A stretch of DNA of 64,000 nt from Neodiprion pinetum (GCF_021155775.2 NC_060232.1:3975257-4039256); one strand, 5' to 3'; numbered from the stretch's first letter, positions 1 to 14,312 are shown. Notes: a model not told the origin generated them from the sequence alone. Translations and numbers: made by a program.

Positions 1-1344
1 TTCAGAGTTATACCGAACATAAATATATAAATATGTATTTATGTAGAGAAATTCGCGAGCTTGCGCAGCAGGTTCCAAAATAAAAAAATAAAAAAAAAAA
101 ATAAAAAATAACGAATCACGTATCTTTCCTGGAACAAAAAAAATTATGAAAAATGTAACCTTCCTCACGTTTTTAACTCAAAGCTGTGAAAGCTTTAAGT
201 GTGTGTGTAAAAACATTTGACTCATCACCAATTGAAGTAAAAATCGTGAGCACTTCGCGAGCCTCGAGTGTAAAAAAATATGCAAAAAGCGGTATAATCG
301 CTGTAGGTTGGCGAGCTTGTAAATCTGCGACGTTAATGATCCCAGAAAGGGAAAGAAAAAGTGGCATCGATCTATCCATCGTTAAGGGAAAGTGACCTCG
401 TGTGCCTGGAGAAGCGGGACTGCCCGCAGTTACTTAATAATTACACTCTCTGCAAAGCTAACGCGGTAATTGAATTTGCATGAAAACTGGCTTTCCTCTC
501 GGCTCTCGAGGTTCACCGAGGCCGTGCTGCAGGTCGAAAACGACGCCCGGAAAATTCCTCCGTATATTTGTCTCTTTCTCTCTTCCCCGTCGATAAGATT
601 CTTAATTGGGTTTAATGAAAACGAGTCACGTTCTCGACCGATAATCGCCTCTTCTCTGCCATTTGTATGTTCGCCTAGGCTCCTGTTTACCGCTGTTACT
701 CGTATATTCGAGCAGCCGAAATACCACGGATCAATGCCTCGTACAACCTAATGCTAAACCGACTTGATAACAGTTCGAGTTTTTCCCTCTCCTCGAAAGT
801 TATCCAAACGATCACGTGGAAAAACGTTAAATTTTTTTAATTTATCTTTTTGCCCACTCGATGCGCAGCACAAGAATCCAAGTCTGAATATAAGAACACA
901 GTCGAGTTCGAAGTAATGTTCGTGAATAATAATTCGTAAAACTTTCAGCCATTACAACGTGTGTAACTGATTTTCTTGTAATTAAAAAATTTCTCTTTCA
1001 GATTTCAAGCTCTTACAGGTATGTACGCGAAATGCTGTCTGTATTAAACGACAACAGTTTCTAACACTCGCTGTAACAAACCGTAGGCAACTTCTGAGGT
1101 AGAGACGTTTTTTCCCCAAGCTTTTTTAACAACCCCATAACTTAAAGCTGCGTCTCTCTTATACACGCCCTTGTATATTATAAGTAATGTATACTCTCGA
1201 GTCGTAAAATTTATATGTGATGCAGCAGGCACACGTATAACAAAAAGCTCGGTTCAAAATAAGTAGGTAGATGCTGAGAGCGATACTGCAGTAAAATTCC
1301 TCGCTTGGATCGGTCTTTGGTAAAGTAAATGGGAAAAAAAGAAA

Positions 1345-1364
1345 AATAATAATAATAATAATAA
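1345..1364. repeat. (AAT)n microsatellite
   Basis: Six tandem AAT units after an A-rich stretch. Confidence 0.9.
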
Positions 1365-2331
1365 ATGAGGATTGGTAGACTTTTTTGTTCGATAGCTTGC
1401 ACCGTCGTTATAGTTATATAAAGGTGTCCGGGTGATCAGGGAACAAAAAAGAAAAAAAAAAAAAAAATCATTCGATGTATGAAAGAAATAACCGTAGGAA
1501 GAAGACGCAGAAGAAGCAAAGAATAAAGATCCAACGTTTTCTACGGTTGAATTTCCACCGTCATTTTCCGTCTAACGGTCCACGTCGGATTGCCTCGTTC
1601 TAGAAAACAATCTGGGGATAATGGTCAGTGGATTTCGCGGTGTCGTAGGCGTATCTTCGTGTACGTACACACACTCCGATACACGCACTTCATCGCGGCT
1701 GCATTTCGTTCCGAGAACATTTCCTGGGATTACAATTCGGCGATTGATGCGAGCGCGTGCGTAAAAAACGGAGCAATCGGGGACAGAATGTAGTTTTCAG
1801 AGAAAATAGTACCTACAACCCTCAAGCTTCACGGTCTTCCTTCGGTTTATTTATTCAGAATAATAATCACCCAGTCAAGCTTCCGAGCAGTGAATAAATG
1901 GATATCGGTACACGCTGAAAGACGTAAACAATTTTCACCCCCTATAATTCATGAGTCGGTGAAAACGGAGCAATACGTGAGTTCGAGTACGAGTAATTAA
2001 TTTGTCGATTAATTTCTGTCAATCGTTGGGAATGGAATGAAAATTTTTTTTCCGGAATCCTGCGTCGTGGCCTCGTTTATATTACCTAAACAATCGGCCG
2101 GTTTTGTCTGTACAATACAGATACAGCGTAGCGATAAGAGTCAGGGATTCTTTTTACCTTTCACGTGATGATAAACCGGATGCAAATGTCGCTCCTTTCG
2201 TTTGGACAAATTTTTTTTCTCCCCGTTCCAACATTCGCGAGAAGAGAAGAGAAAGCGAGAGTTTATACGATCGGCGGGTCGCAGCCGGAAGTGATACATG
2301 CAACTCGGGGAGTTACTTTTCTCCTCCTCCT

Positions 2332-2350
2332 CCCCCCCCCCCCCCCCCCC
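2332..2350. repeat. Poly-C run of 19
   Basis: A pure C homopolymer directly after CTC triplets. It produces spurious proline-rich open frames. Confidence 0.95.
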
Positions 2351-3524
2351 TTGCTTACGTCGTATCTCACTTTTATTGCCCGCGAGAAAGGGGTGAAAGG
2401 GTGGCGTCGCAAACCGGGATGATAAGAGCCGCCGGAGCATCTCGATCCGCATGGCTGCAAGCGTCTTGAGGAAAGTGAAAAGGGAAAAGAAAGAAGGGAC
2501 GGGTGGAGGGATGAGACCTCGAAAGATTAGGAAAGCACCGGTGGTAAGTCGAGCTTATACGATTCGAAGAGTGCTTTTCTTTTCGCGTTTTACCTACATC
2601 CACTCGACTCTCCATTGGCATTACCGAATCGTTCGATCCCACCCTCCGAACCGACTGAAAAACGCTCGCGATCATCTCTCGGTCCATTTCGTTCACATAA
2701 ATCAGGAAAGCGGTCAGGTGTTCACCGCATTTTGTCCGTCGCGATAAAACTGGCACGAAATCACCGCTAATGAGCATCGCACGCCTCTGCGAAATGACAG
2801 AAACACGGGGGGGGGGGTGAAGAAATAAAAATTTACGCAAATTTTTTTGAGCCTACTATATTCAAGGGATGTGTTACGGTTTAATGTGGTTAAAAACAAA
2901 AAAAAAAAAAAATATATCGTGATTATACGAACGGAAGTTTTATTCTTCCGTAATCGTGCAACTGTGTAATTATTATTGACGCTCTCATATTGATCTCGAG
3001 AATTCCGGATCGGATCCGTGAACTGGGAAAAAATCTTTTCATCCGTTTGAATGGCGGATAAAATACAGGATAATTCAGATTAGTACGCGTATAATATGTG
3101 AGCGTGGAAGAGGCGAATATACGATTAATAATACGCGTCAGTGGCTGCCTAAGCGACTGTGACGTAATCGTTTCGCTGGCCGATTAAGCATAAATTTGCG
3201 TTAGCCAAATCGATCGGCAAAATCTAATAGGTGCAGGTTGAGGAACGAGCCCAGTCCCAAAATTCTGGCTATAATCATGTATGTATCGCGGGCCAAACAA
3301 CACGGTGCGTAAAAATGATGCGTGTAAAAAAATTTCACGTACGGCAACATTTTTCCATATATTCCATGTATATATAAGACGCAAATTATTTACCTCCGAA
3401 AAACCCAGCAACGCGTGAAATTTCTCCGCTCGAGATTCAAAGCGCTTTATGGGTTAGCGGCTGTTTTAACCTGCACAGCTCGTCGAGGGCCCGCATTTTC
3501 CGCTTTCTCTTTTTCACCCCGCCT

Positions 3525-3554
3525 CGATTAGGGACGATTAGGGTAGATTAGGGT
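3525..3554 (+). repeat. Three 10-bp tandem units containing TTAGGG
   Basis: The units are CGATTAGGGA, CGATTAGGGT and AGATTAGGGT. The 10-bp period is not that of a telomeric array. Confidence 0.8.
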
Positions 3555-4429
3555 CGACTTGAGCGTAACGAGGCATCGCATTCGTCGCGCGGAATTCTGA
3601 CGGGAATTCACGTGCTTCGTCCACGCCGAAAATTTTTACAACCGACGTTCAGAGCTCGAGATTTTAGCCTGGTGGAAAAATTTATGAAGAAAAAATTGCC
3701 TGACCGAGATTGATTAAAAAAAAAAAAATCGACGTTGAACAAAGTTTTCGAAAAGATTCCACCAAAGTAAATAGGCTATAATATGTTCAATAATCTTCTG
3801 TTTCATTTCTTAATCCTTGCAGCTTATAGTTGTTGTAGTTTATTTATGAAAAAGAAAAAGAAAAATTAAAAAAACAACGACGTTATCGTTTTTTTGTTGT
3901 TCGACAAGTATCCATTCATCGGCAAATAATTGTTCGAGCTGTCACGGATGGATTCAGCGCGAATTATGTGTCTGGATATATCGATGAACTGCGTAAGCGT
4001 TCGATCTCTTGTCAGGGAGCCGAGTTTTGCAGCTCCGTCCTAATCCCTTCAAACAGTAGATAATTGCTGCGGTACATCGGTAAACTTTCAAAGTGTGTAT
4101 AATACATAGGTTTGAAGTTCTCGGGGCGGTTTGGTAAGCTTGGGCAACGTAAGCAGCGTAAGCCGCGTGCAGAGGTTGAATTTTCGCCGAAGTATCGACG
4201 CCTGACGAGCGGGCGAAACTTTTGAGACGACGTTGCAGAGAATCCGAAAAAAAAAAAAAAAAACAAACAGAGAAAAGAAATTTTAAGCAACAAAATCAAA
4301 GCGACTTTCTCCGAGGGGCGAAAACGCTCTGATTACTTAATCAGTTTGCTTCTCTCCTTCTCTCTCTGACTTTCCGCCAAGTTTCTTATCACACCTGGAG
4401 GCGGAAGGAGGGTGTGGGAGGTGGATGGA

Positions 4430-4442
4430 GGGGGGGGGGGGG
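4430..4442. repeat. Poly-G run of 13
   Basis: A pure G homopolymer at the end of a G-rich, purine-rich stretch (4397-4442). Confidence 0.93.
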
Positions 4443-4953
4443 CGATGTTTGGAGATACTTTGGGCTATTAGCTTCCGGTTAATTACTCGGTTTCCTAATT
4501 TTAAGTTTCATCTAATTAGCCGCTCCCTGTCTCGGGTTTTCAAACCGCAACGGCTAATGTCAACAGGCCGGTCATTTCTGGGGAACTGGTTCTCGTAATT
4601 AACCCTGATAAACCGCGTCTCCTCCTCTGACGGTTAATGTAACGGGAAACCGTGATTGAAACATCCCAGGCCCGAGATGAACTCCTTTGTGCGTCGCCCT
4701 GTTTCCTCCGGGAATTCCGCCCAGCCTCTCGGCTCGTCATCAGCTCGTCTGCCGGTGGTTGTGCATATTTTGATATTTCGGTACGAAAAGCCAACATTTC
4801 CTCCTTTCATTCACTGTACCCGAGTACCCACATCCTGGCCTTCGACGCGGAAAATTGCCGCTAATTAATAACAAGAAGGCAGGATAATCATCGAGATTCG
4901 TATCAATTTTCAACGTACCTAAAATCAATGAAAATTTCCTTCGCTCTGCCCGT

Positions 4954-5046
4954 GCAGAACATCTTTGCTATTATATTTTCACATTTTATAAACTTTGGCG
5001 TTTAAACTGGTGCAAAATATCTTTGCTATTTTTAAATCTTATAAAC
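4954..5046 (+). repeat. Imperfect tandem duplication, period about 57 bp
   Basis: The block from GCAGAACATCTTTGCTAT to CTTATAAAC-like sequence at 4954-4995 recurs at 5011-5046 with small deletions; ATCTTTGCTATT is identical in both. Confidence 0.6.
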
Positions 5047-8000
5047 CCTGTTGTTGAAACATCGAAGATGTCGACCGTCCAAGTTCGCCGAACGAACGTA
5101 AGTTATATCCGTCGAATCGTAGGTTGACTCGCTTTCCTATATCTTTTTTTTTTTTTTTTACTTACTCACGTTTCAGTGTCTTTTTGGCTTTTTACTTTAT
5201 CCGGAAACCCCGAACTGCCAATAACACGGGTACCGCAAACGCGGGGCTTCGGAAAAGATTAATGGTGGTATAAAAAAAAAAAGAACAAATAACAAAAAAG
5301 AAACGACAAAAAAATCAGTAAAAATCGGGGGAAAAGAACCGCACGTTCAGTCACTCTCGCACCGGAAAAAGTATTGTTTTTTGGTCGCACAATCATGGAC
5401 GGGGTAGTGCATACATTATTATATACGCGCGTGCTTTCTCGTTTCGAGCATTTTGCTCGTATTATAGGTACTACACCGGGATAATCTGTGAGAGCTGGGA
5501 GGGAACAAGAACAAAAAAAAAAAGAAAGAAAAAAAAAAAAACAACAACCAACAACGAGACAGTAAATAATAAAAGTTTTTTTGTTTCAATTTTATACCGT
5601 GTACGCGGATGAATAAAAAAAAAAAAAAAAATTAGTCCAATCCAGTGTATACCTATAAAATATGTATACTCACATATATCAACAGCGCATATATCAGCGC
5701 AGTCACATATATCATAGCCTAGAATTCTATACGCAATACAAATATATAACGTACAATTAGTCGGTCCGCGTAAAATTTCATTTATATTCAATTTAGGTGG
5801 ATATATGCTACCACAATTGTGATTTCGTTCTCGTCTTATTTTACAGGTATGTATACATAATGTATAACCTCACCGTCGTTTGTATAGTTAGCTCGTATTA
5901 AATACGAAGTGCAATTTATGACGGAATTACATTCATAACTGGCAAAGCGTTCCATTACTTCGGATTATGCTCGGATTTCCCGTCTGAGGAACGACGTCTC
6001 AATTATTTCCCGTAAATTCGTTACTCCCCCCCCCTGCCACGTATCTCTCTTTCATCCATCTCGAAAAAATGAACGAAACGAAAAAGAAGTAACAGGGCCT
6101 AAGGAAAATCTCCCCCTTCTTTTCTACGCTGAAAAGAACGTACGCGATACACGCTTCGCCCTGTGCCACGGTACTTTCAGGCATATCCCGTTACGTATAT
6201 CCGCGTGTAAACGTGTTATAGACGTGAAATGAAATTCGGGACGTACGTGGTTTCTCGCCGATCGTTCGCTTTGCGAATTCGGTTTGATCCGAAGCCGGGT
6301 TAAACGCGGCGAAAGGGTGCAGCGGTGCGACTATCTCCAGGCAACGCGACTGCAGACGGTTGAATCGCGATTTTGATAACGTGCGTGCGTGGTGTTGGCA
6401 TATAGCTATGCAAATAGCGGTACATAGACAAGTCTGTGTGCCGGAGTGAGCGATATATCAATTAGGACGGTTCGGACAATGAGCGCGCATCCATCTCTGG
6501 TCCCGGGGAACGGGAAAAACAATAAAGAACAATAAATGGATCGCGTCTCGTAACTTTAACTCCCCAAAGCTCCATCCCTCGCACGTCCAATATCGTTTGA
6601 TCGAGTCGATCCGAGTTCAACTCGCTCCCGGCTTTCGATCGAACCAAATAAATTAGAGCCTGACTCTCGGTGTCCACGTGTCACCCAATTTCGCTTCGAC
6701 GATCTCCGTAAGGGATTGGAGCTTTCTGCTTTTTCCAAAACAACGTAAAAACAAAAGGCAAAAACAATTGTTGGACAAATTTACGCGGATAACAACTTTT
6801 CCGACTTGTACAATGTATAAACGTTGCCAAATTTTACCCCTCGGATTACAGAAGTCGTATGCAGCTTGACGATGGCGAGTTTAAGGGTGGTTTCCAGCTT
6901 CTGGCCAAGGAAACGAATTTACGACGGTGACCGTTCTCGGTTTCTTCTACTTCTTCCCAGAAAGAAGCGTTTATCTTTTCTTTTTTTTTTTTTCGGAGAG
7001 GAGAGCATGCTGAGTTACGGCCACGATTCGCAAAGGGTCATCTTTGGCCCATGAAACCTGCTAGCGGATTGTAATCATCGCGGTTGTTCCCGCCAGGCAT
7101 GGAATCGTTTCACGTTTTTCCGAAAGAGAAGTTTTTTTTTTCAAGAGTAATTTGGAGACACGTGTAAAGTTTGGGGTAGAAAATTTCATGCATACGTATT
7201 TGTCGTTGCTACGTCAAGTGTCGAGCAGGCAATCATCGAGTTTGACAGCCCGGATTTCCACAGTTTTATTCCATCGCATTGAGGTGTACGTTATACCCTG
7301 GGGGGGAAAAAGTGAGCAAAAAGCAACGTTTCGTTCCCCTTGCGTGAAAAGAAAATACTTATATTTTGTCACATCGTTTGAATTTTATTATACGATCGAC
7401 TGCCGATCTGAACGATTTTTGGTTCATTCGTTATACATGGCTTATAGATGTTCCAAGTTTTCATCGAAATTCGCTGAGTTAAGATTGTAGAGAAATTGAG
7501 ACTAGATATTCACGGAGATATTGAAAAACTAATTATACCAATGTCGAGTTGATTAATCGACCAACTTTTCCGTTTCTGTAGACTAAACTTCAATTCTTCT
7601 TCCGCATTTACAGAGAAGGACCCGACTTTATGATTAATTCAGATCAGCCATTCTACGAATAAACCCGAAGATTCGGCGGTTTTAGAAAATTCAATCGCAC
7701 TAAAAACAAACGCGTCGAAAATCTAACATTTCATAATTCGCACAGGACTGGATTGCGTTTTTATTTCTTTTGGTTTTTTAGGAATTATCGGCTCGGTTAA
7801 TTGTAGAAAAAATTAAAAACCCGGATCAAACGAGCAGCTGTTCATACACACAAGCGTAATGCGGATTGTAGGATTTGCAAAACGTAGCCGGTATTCACGA
7901 GGTAAAAAATCTGTGAGGTCGGGTCGCATTGTGGGATGTTGTATTGTGTACGGCAAGAAAACAAGCTCTGAGCCGAACGGATTTTCCGGCTCAAGTCTAT

Positions 8001-10266
8001 CTAGCGTGTTTTTGCATAAACGGAGACGGAGCGAGGAAAGAGGAGATCCGTAAAGAGACGTGTAGCAACTTGTATTCGTGAAAAATCGTTGGCGTAATCG
8101 GAGTCGGAAAATTGTAGACGAACTCCCGCGGAATGAATGAGCTTCCGAACGATTCGTTGTTCCGATTTGCAATTAGTTACCGGCTGTTTGACAAATATAG
8201 AACAGTGGCCACCAATAATCACGTTAGATCCAATGGCTGTGCAAGGCAGAAAGTGTATATAAGAAGTTATGAATAGTCATTGCAGGAAGGATAGATAGTG
8301 AAATATATATATGTATATAAGCCAGTACCAAGCTCCACCAAACTTCGAAGTTGGGGAAACTTTTGCCCGGAAACTTTCTATCTTTCCCCCTCTTTCTTCC
8401 ACTTTCCGATTCTCTTCCTGGCATAGCGCGAATACCGTCAGATAAACTTAATTACGTCTCAATTATATATAACATCCCCTCGCACTAGACCAAAGTAAGA
8501 ATTGAGAGAATCTTAATTCTAGTAGAGATCCTAAGATAAAAACAGAAAAAAAAAAAAAACAAAGCTTCTCGAGTCCCCTTGTGATCGAAATTTCCCAGCC
8601 GTGTAAAAAAGCTTTCGATGCCTGAAAGTATACTAAAAAAATTTCGGGATTTGTCTCGACATCCATTCTTAAAATTTTTACTTTACCGCGAAAAGTTTTG
8701 AGATAAAAAAAAAAAAAAAAAAACAGAAAAAAAAAACAATTTCCGGCCTACGTTTTGCCGTATTTTTTTTTTCCAGCCATTTTTAGGCTGTCTCTTTCAT
8801 CTCTCATTCAGCGATTTTATCGCGGCTGAAGCGACAAGCAGCTTATACCGCGTATTTATTCCTCGTTAGTTTTATCGCGTAGATGGATACGACGAAGCTG
8901 CGGAGCCGGGGGATTACAAGTCGTGCATGAATGGAAAAAGAGCCCCGCCATCCGGCGTCTGCCGCAGAATAACGGATTACTTAATTTTGCCCATATTCCC
9001 CCTTTCACGAAGCTCGAATAACCGTAACTCAATTCCAAGAGCACTCCTTGGATTACGAGCAGCGTTGCGGGGAGGTTTGATCGGCTCCAGTGCGGTGTAT
9101 CAACCCTTATTTCCTCGTAGACGCACCTCGACGCTTTATCTATACATATACCGGCGCGTATTTGTTTTATCTCACGTTACGCGATAAACCTGTTTTTGCT
9201 ACGCAGCTCAGCTCTGCCCCAATTCTTCGAGGGCGTGGGTGAGGGAGGCGAAAAGTGGGCGAAAGAAGAGGGAAGAAAATTAGGACGAGAGGAAGGAAAA
9301 AATTTCATTCTTCTCTGGACGCGCTTTAAAATATTCCAGGCTTCTTTGGGATTTCCAACAAGACGTACGCGTGACCCGGATGCGAGATGAAAGCTCCCAT
9401 CGATTAATGAAAGAGGCACGACGGCATGCGAAGAGAAAATCAAAGCGAGAAATGCGATGGAAAATATTCCACGTCATATTTCAATTTTTCACAAGGTGTG
9501 ACCTCGCTTATAATTGGCGTGAAATTTCGAGAGAAGCGATTGGTTTAATCGGAGATAATGAGGTCCGCGAATATCGACCCGATTTCTTGACGGTAGATAA
9601 TAAATAATTAGCCTCACACATTTTTGCCCTATCTGCAGGAAATCTTTGACTGCATCTTATTTCCATCAAATTCACGATCTGCCAGCGAGTATTGAAAAGG
9701 TAATAAGACTTGTGACTAGAAAAACCAAGTTGGGTAGGTATTAGATCGAAATAAATTACGATTCTCAAAGAATCGAGCTTTGCAGAATACGATCGGCGTC
9801 TTGGTAATAATTGTGATATTTCTCAATATACTCTTCGTAACTTTTGTATTTTTCTACATTATCTGAATCGAAGAAAGCGACGATGTCTGTCGTAATTCGA
9901 CGTGTCATAACGGATAAGGATTCGAGGTCGGAAGATAAGAATCAGGCGAGACTTTTTCGGATTAGATACGGTTTTGTACCTACATGGGGTTATTTGTTGT
10001 GTACGTATTTTATTTTTTTTACTTTTTTTTTATTTTTTTTTCTTACCTCGCAGGTGGTTGGAAAGACGAATAGCAGCCATCCAAAAGGGTTTACAGGTGG
10101 AGAAAGGGAACGTACTACCCGTGTCGGAGTAAATTGAGTAAATTTAAACTCACCGAAGCGCAAACAAGACTCGTTTGATCCGTTTGTTCGGCTGTCGCGC
10201 ACGTCGCTCGCTTCCCGTTCTTTCGTCGACTGCCATTTCTACGACATCCGGAACTACGGCTTGGCC

Positions 10267-10302
10267 GCTCCTCTTTCGACATTTGTCGGTCGAAAGAGGA
10301 GC
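10267..10302. repeat. Perfect 14-bp inverted repeat with 8-nt loop
   Basis: GCTCCTCTTTCGAC at 10267-10280 is the exact complement of GTCGAAAGAGGAGC at 10289-10302. The stem ends abruptly on both sides. It is too long for a histone mRNA 3' stem-loop and lacks that consensus. Confidence 0.9.
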
Positions 10303-10833
10303 AAGTGAAGAAGAACAACGAAAAAAAAAAAAAAAACAATAAATAAAATAAACCAAAAAAACGAGGCGAGAAAAGGGGAGATACAGCAAAGCCAATGTGA
10401 CTCGCGTTGGGCTTTCGTAAAGCGAAACGAACCCCTAGGTGGCTGTTCCAATTTGCGAAAGTAAAAAAAGAAGCCAAAGAATACCTCGGTGAAAGGAAAA
10501 CTAAGTTTGTTAAACGAAGGGTAAATTGAACAAAAAATTTATGCGTCGCATGCTTGTTGCGTATGCTTGTGTTGTTACATTAAGTATAGAATATTCGGCG
10601 TCGTCGACGATGCAGAAAAGTTTGCGTTGCGCGGAACTTGCGAATCGCGGGGGTGAAATGTTTTTTACGAGATGTACAGAAACGAGCAACGGCTATCAAA
10701 AGAAACTTTATATGTATGTATTTTTATGCCCAGGGGGTAAAGCGGATAACAAACCGAGGGGAATAAAAGAAACAAAGAAAATGTTTTATTCCCTGCATCG
10801 ACCCTTTTGCCCCGATTCCCGAAGCTTTCAACG

Positions 10834-10852
10834 CCCCCCCCCCCCCCCCCCC
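10834..10852. repeat. Poly-C run of 19
   Basis: A pure C homopolymer inside an otherwise AT-rich region. Confidence 0.95.
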
Positions 10853-11451
10853 TTAATTATTTATATCCCAATTATGAGTACGACTTGTCATGATTTATTC
10901 TACGAGTGGCAAATACAAAACACCGCTACATGGCGGGTCAAACATTCTCAGCTTATTATTATTATCATCCTCTTCTTTTCGATGTCTATTTTAAACTTAT
11001 TTTTTTTTTTATCGTATACACACGTGTTACCTAATTGATTCTGACAAGGAAAGTACCCGAGGTGTACCTCGCGGATTTTTATCAATCTGTGATATTCTTT
11101 CGTAGGTACATAAAAAAAAAAACACTAAATAAGTATTTTTTTTCTCCACCTAATCCGGCCGTTTAAGGAGTGAAAACTAAACATCGACTTTTTAGGATTT
11201 CTTAGGTTTTCTCGATAATAACGTAAAATTTTTTGATAAAACCAATCGGGCATTATTCACTATCAATTCACACGATAACGTACATAATATTTTTACCCGC
11301 AGGCTTAGCATCCCTTATTCTTAGGGGTAAACCTTAGGGGTGATGTTCATCCCTGGAACGTTTCAATTGTTTGGTGAATGAAAAAAACTTTCCTTGCAAG
11401 TCTTCTATTACCGGTGAATCGTACTAATTAATCGATGCGCTATGTTTTTTT

Positions 11452-11475
11452 ACAAACAAACAAACAAACAAACAA
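11452..11475. repeat. (CAAA)n microsatellite
   Basis: Six tandem ACAA units, uninterrupted. Confidence 0.93.
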
Positions 11476-11939
11476 ATTCCCGACTTCCGGTATATCGGGA
11501 CTGACAATGAGGCATCGACGCCCAGGCGTCACCTTGTATATTTAGGTGGCAGCCGACTTAACTAAGCGTATCGACGAAGGGCTTCTCCGCTGGCTTCATT
11601 CCTGTCTGACCCTCGCCTTTCCCCCCGTCGGCATCACCGCCATTCGTTTCGAATTTACCCCCCGGACACGCCATTCCCCCGCCCCTTCCGCCCCCCGCCC
11701 GATCCCATGCATGTACACACTGTCAACGTCTCGTCTACCGGGTGACTCGCGATTCAAGCGGAATTGATTCGCTCGTCGATAATCAATGGAAACGGTCCTT
11801 CCAAGTCGCGACGCTTCTCAACCAGCTACGTGTAACGGTATGAACGGTGTCCCAGTCCCTTCGTATTATCTTAAATCTCGGACGAATCCTTCGGGACGTT
11901 TTGGCTTCCCGTGCAGAATCGCGAGACCGGGACAGCTGT

Positions 11940-11959
11940 GGGGGGGGGGGGGGGGGGGG
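11940..11959. repeat. Poly-G run of 20
   Basis: A pure G homopolymer. Confidence 0.95.
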
Positions 11960-12669
11960 ATTGAGAGACGGACGACACCCGAATTCTCGGGTCGATCTGG
12001 ATATTTCCGTGAAATTTATCCCGTGGGAATGAGTCGAGTGGTTTGAGAAAATATCTTAATTTTGAATAGCGGTTTTGACCCAAGTTTCTCACCTCCTCGC
12101 TGTTCAAATCCGAAATTATATACGGCCGGATCGTGGTGTGAAATTTTGAAGATATTCCGTACTATTTCCGGGTCTGAGTTTTTAATACCCAAGCCTGCGT
12201 TAGCACGGGTTATTAAACCGCCTGAAATGATCCCGTTATTCTAATCCCAGCTTCTGCATCTTCCGCTTCCCGTTCTCATTTTCAAGACAACGTAGTCACG
12301 TGCCGCCTTTACATTCCTGTAATTCCGAGTTAAAACGTGCTTGCAAGCTCTTGAATCTCTCCATGATTTTCCACACTCGTTTATCATTAAACACGCTACA
12401 GCGAAATAGTAATAATTTGTCATTTTACTTCGTCAAATTCGTGCAGCTGGTGGTATGTATTTATAACATTGAATATAGATCCCGCTTTGATGAACTGGTG
12501 CGAAAATTCTCGTTTCACGAGCGGAATATAACGTGTATAATTTGAGAGATAAAATACAGAAAGAATTCACTGAAAATTTGTCCCAAGAGCTCAATAACAG
12601 GCTCGGTCACCGGGACCTTTTATTATACGGCCAAGTTTTATCGTGTGACCAGATGCAGATTGTAAACCC

Positions 12670-12686
12670 CCACACACACACACACA
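12670..12686. repeat. (CA)n microsatellite
   Basis: About eight CA units after a short C run. Confidence 0.9.
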
Positions 12687-14241
12687 GCTAGAATTACGGA
12701 CGTGTCTTACGTACATGACGTACCGGGTTCAACTCATCGTCAGTTCCACTAAAACTTTCCGCGAAACTGCTTTCATAAAATCATAAAATAATCCACTCGC
12801 TTTTTTATACGACAAGACTAGCGAATTTTTCATCAGTTATGCAAATTCAACCCCTTCGCTCTTTTTCTTACACGTTGAAAAGAAGATTCAACATTGACAT
12901 GGCAGCGAAGTTTTTTCAAGAATGTTCATAAATGTTGTAAAGTTTCCACCCCGCCGTAAGCGTAAATTAAATAACAAAGCAAAAAGAAACGTTCAACATC
13001 CCGAAAAGAAAACGTTGAAAATTACAGACTGTACGAAACAATCGGTGACCTGACGAAATTCAATTCTGTGAAAAAATTGCGTGAAATTTCGTCTTCGACC
13101 GTTTCTCCTGTCGTCTCTGTTAATCTGTCCCCAGGGTCAGCGACGGATCGGCGAATCGGTAGCATTCAATTGGCAGAAGGCAGAGCCCTGGGGTTTGGTG
13201 TCATTGAATTTTGGAGTCGGTGGTCTCGTCGAAAAGTCGTCGAAGGGTTCAGGATTCAATCGATCCCACGGGCTCGTCGGAAAGCGGGATATTTGCGTGT
13301 ACCAGAATTTAATTACGCTAGAATTTCCGGCTCTGCGGAAATATGCAAGCGAAATATCAAGCGTGCGTTTCGTGCAGTTTAATTGCAAAAGCTTCGCGTG
13401 TTTCTCGCTGCTTTTTTCCCATCGACGCCAGCTTCTGCCGACCATTCCGTCAGCCGAACAGGTGATGGCTCAACTATAACGTCACACCGCATCGAATGCG
13501 GGAAACCCGACGACCTCGTGTCGGATCAATTCCCCTGCCAACTTATAGGATATCCGTCGGCTCTCTGTGCGCCTAGGAAAATGTTTCTTTCAGTCTTTTC
13601 ATCGCGTTCTAAACCCATCTCTCATTCTTTTTCCATCTCCGATATCATCGGTTTGATTGAAAATCGATCCGAAGATCTTCGCGGTTGCGAATATAAAAAT
13701 TAAATCAGAGCTAGAATTTATCCACGATGGGATAAAAATTCGCCAAACTGCACTGCTGACTTCTAGACTGGCGAGTATTGCTTCTTTTGCAACAAATTCG
13801 ACTCGACTTCGCAGCGTTAATTCATCCTGGAACAAAGTTACTTGAGAATGAATTCAGAGAAACTGTTGTTTGAGCTCTGACTTTTCGTCTTGCGTGAAAG
13901 AGCATTTTGTACGCGCGAGTTCTGCGAATTCAAAGTTACTGAGATTAGCTTTAAAGTAGATTTGCAAGGAACTTTATTACATCTCAATTGTCGACTCTCC
14001 GAGCTACGAACGCATCGGGCTGTTTCTTCGTGAATTTATCATCGCTTGAATTATATACCTACTTCCGAGTCTTGCGATCTCGTTAACTTTTCTTCACACC
14101 TTGCTTTACTTTTCTCATAGTTTTCTTCTCGACTTCGCGTTCGATTTTCTCCGGACAATCGCTCGAAGGTCCGATAATCGAGCGTGAAATTTTGCGGACA
14201 CGCGTCTTCGGCTTCGACGGCGGGCGAAGGAAACTAAAGAG

Positions 14242-14250
14242 TATATAAAA
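14242..14250 (+). promoter_or_regulatory. TATA-box-like sequence (TATATAAAA)
   Basis: A canonical TATA sequence about 65 bp upstream of the ATG of the small ORF at 14313. An initiator near 14275 would leave a leader of about 40 nt. In AT-rich DNA such matches also arise by chance. Confidence 0.2.
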
Positions 14251-14312
14251 CCCGGGTCTTGAAGTAAACCGAAGTAAAACTGTCACGTAGAGAGTATCGT
14301 TCATAATCCTCG

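Larger units (their letters stand above)
1..10266. other. No gene recognised
   Basis: Mostly AT-rich DNA with many A and T runs, poly-C/G tracts near 2.3, 2.8, 4.4 and 6.0 kb, and moderately GC-rich patches at about 0.5, 3.5, 4.6 and 6.3 kb. Open frames here are short, overlap each other on both strands, and show no known motif. It may be intron or distal flank of the receptor gene. Confidence 0.5.

Noticed and set aside
2104..2469. Proline-rich ORFs across the poly-C run
   Set aside because: The proline run is only the translated homopolymer and all frames there are open for the same reason.
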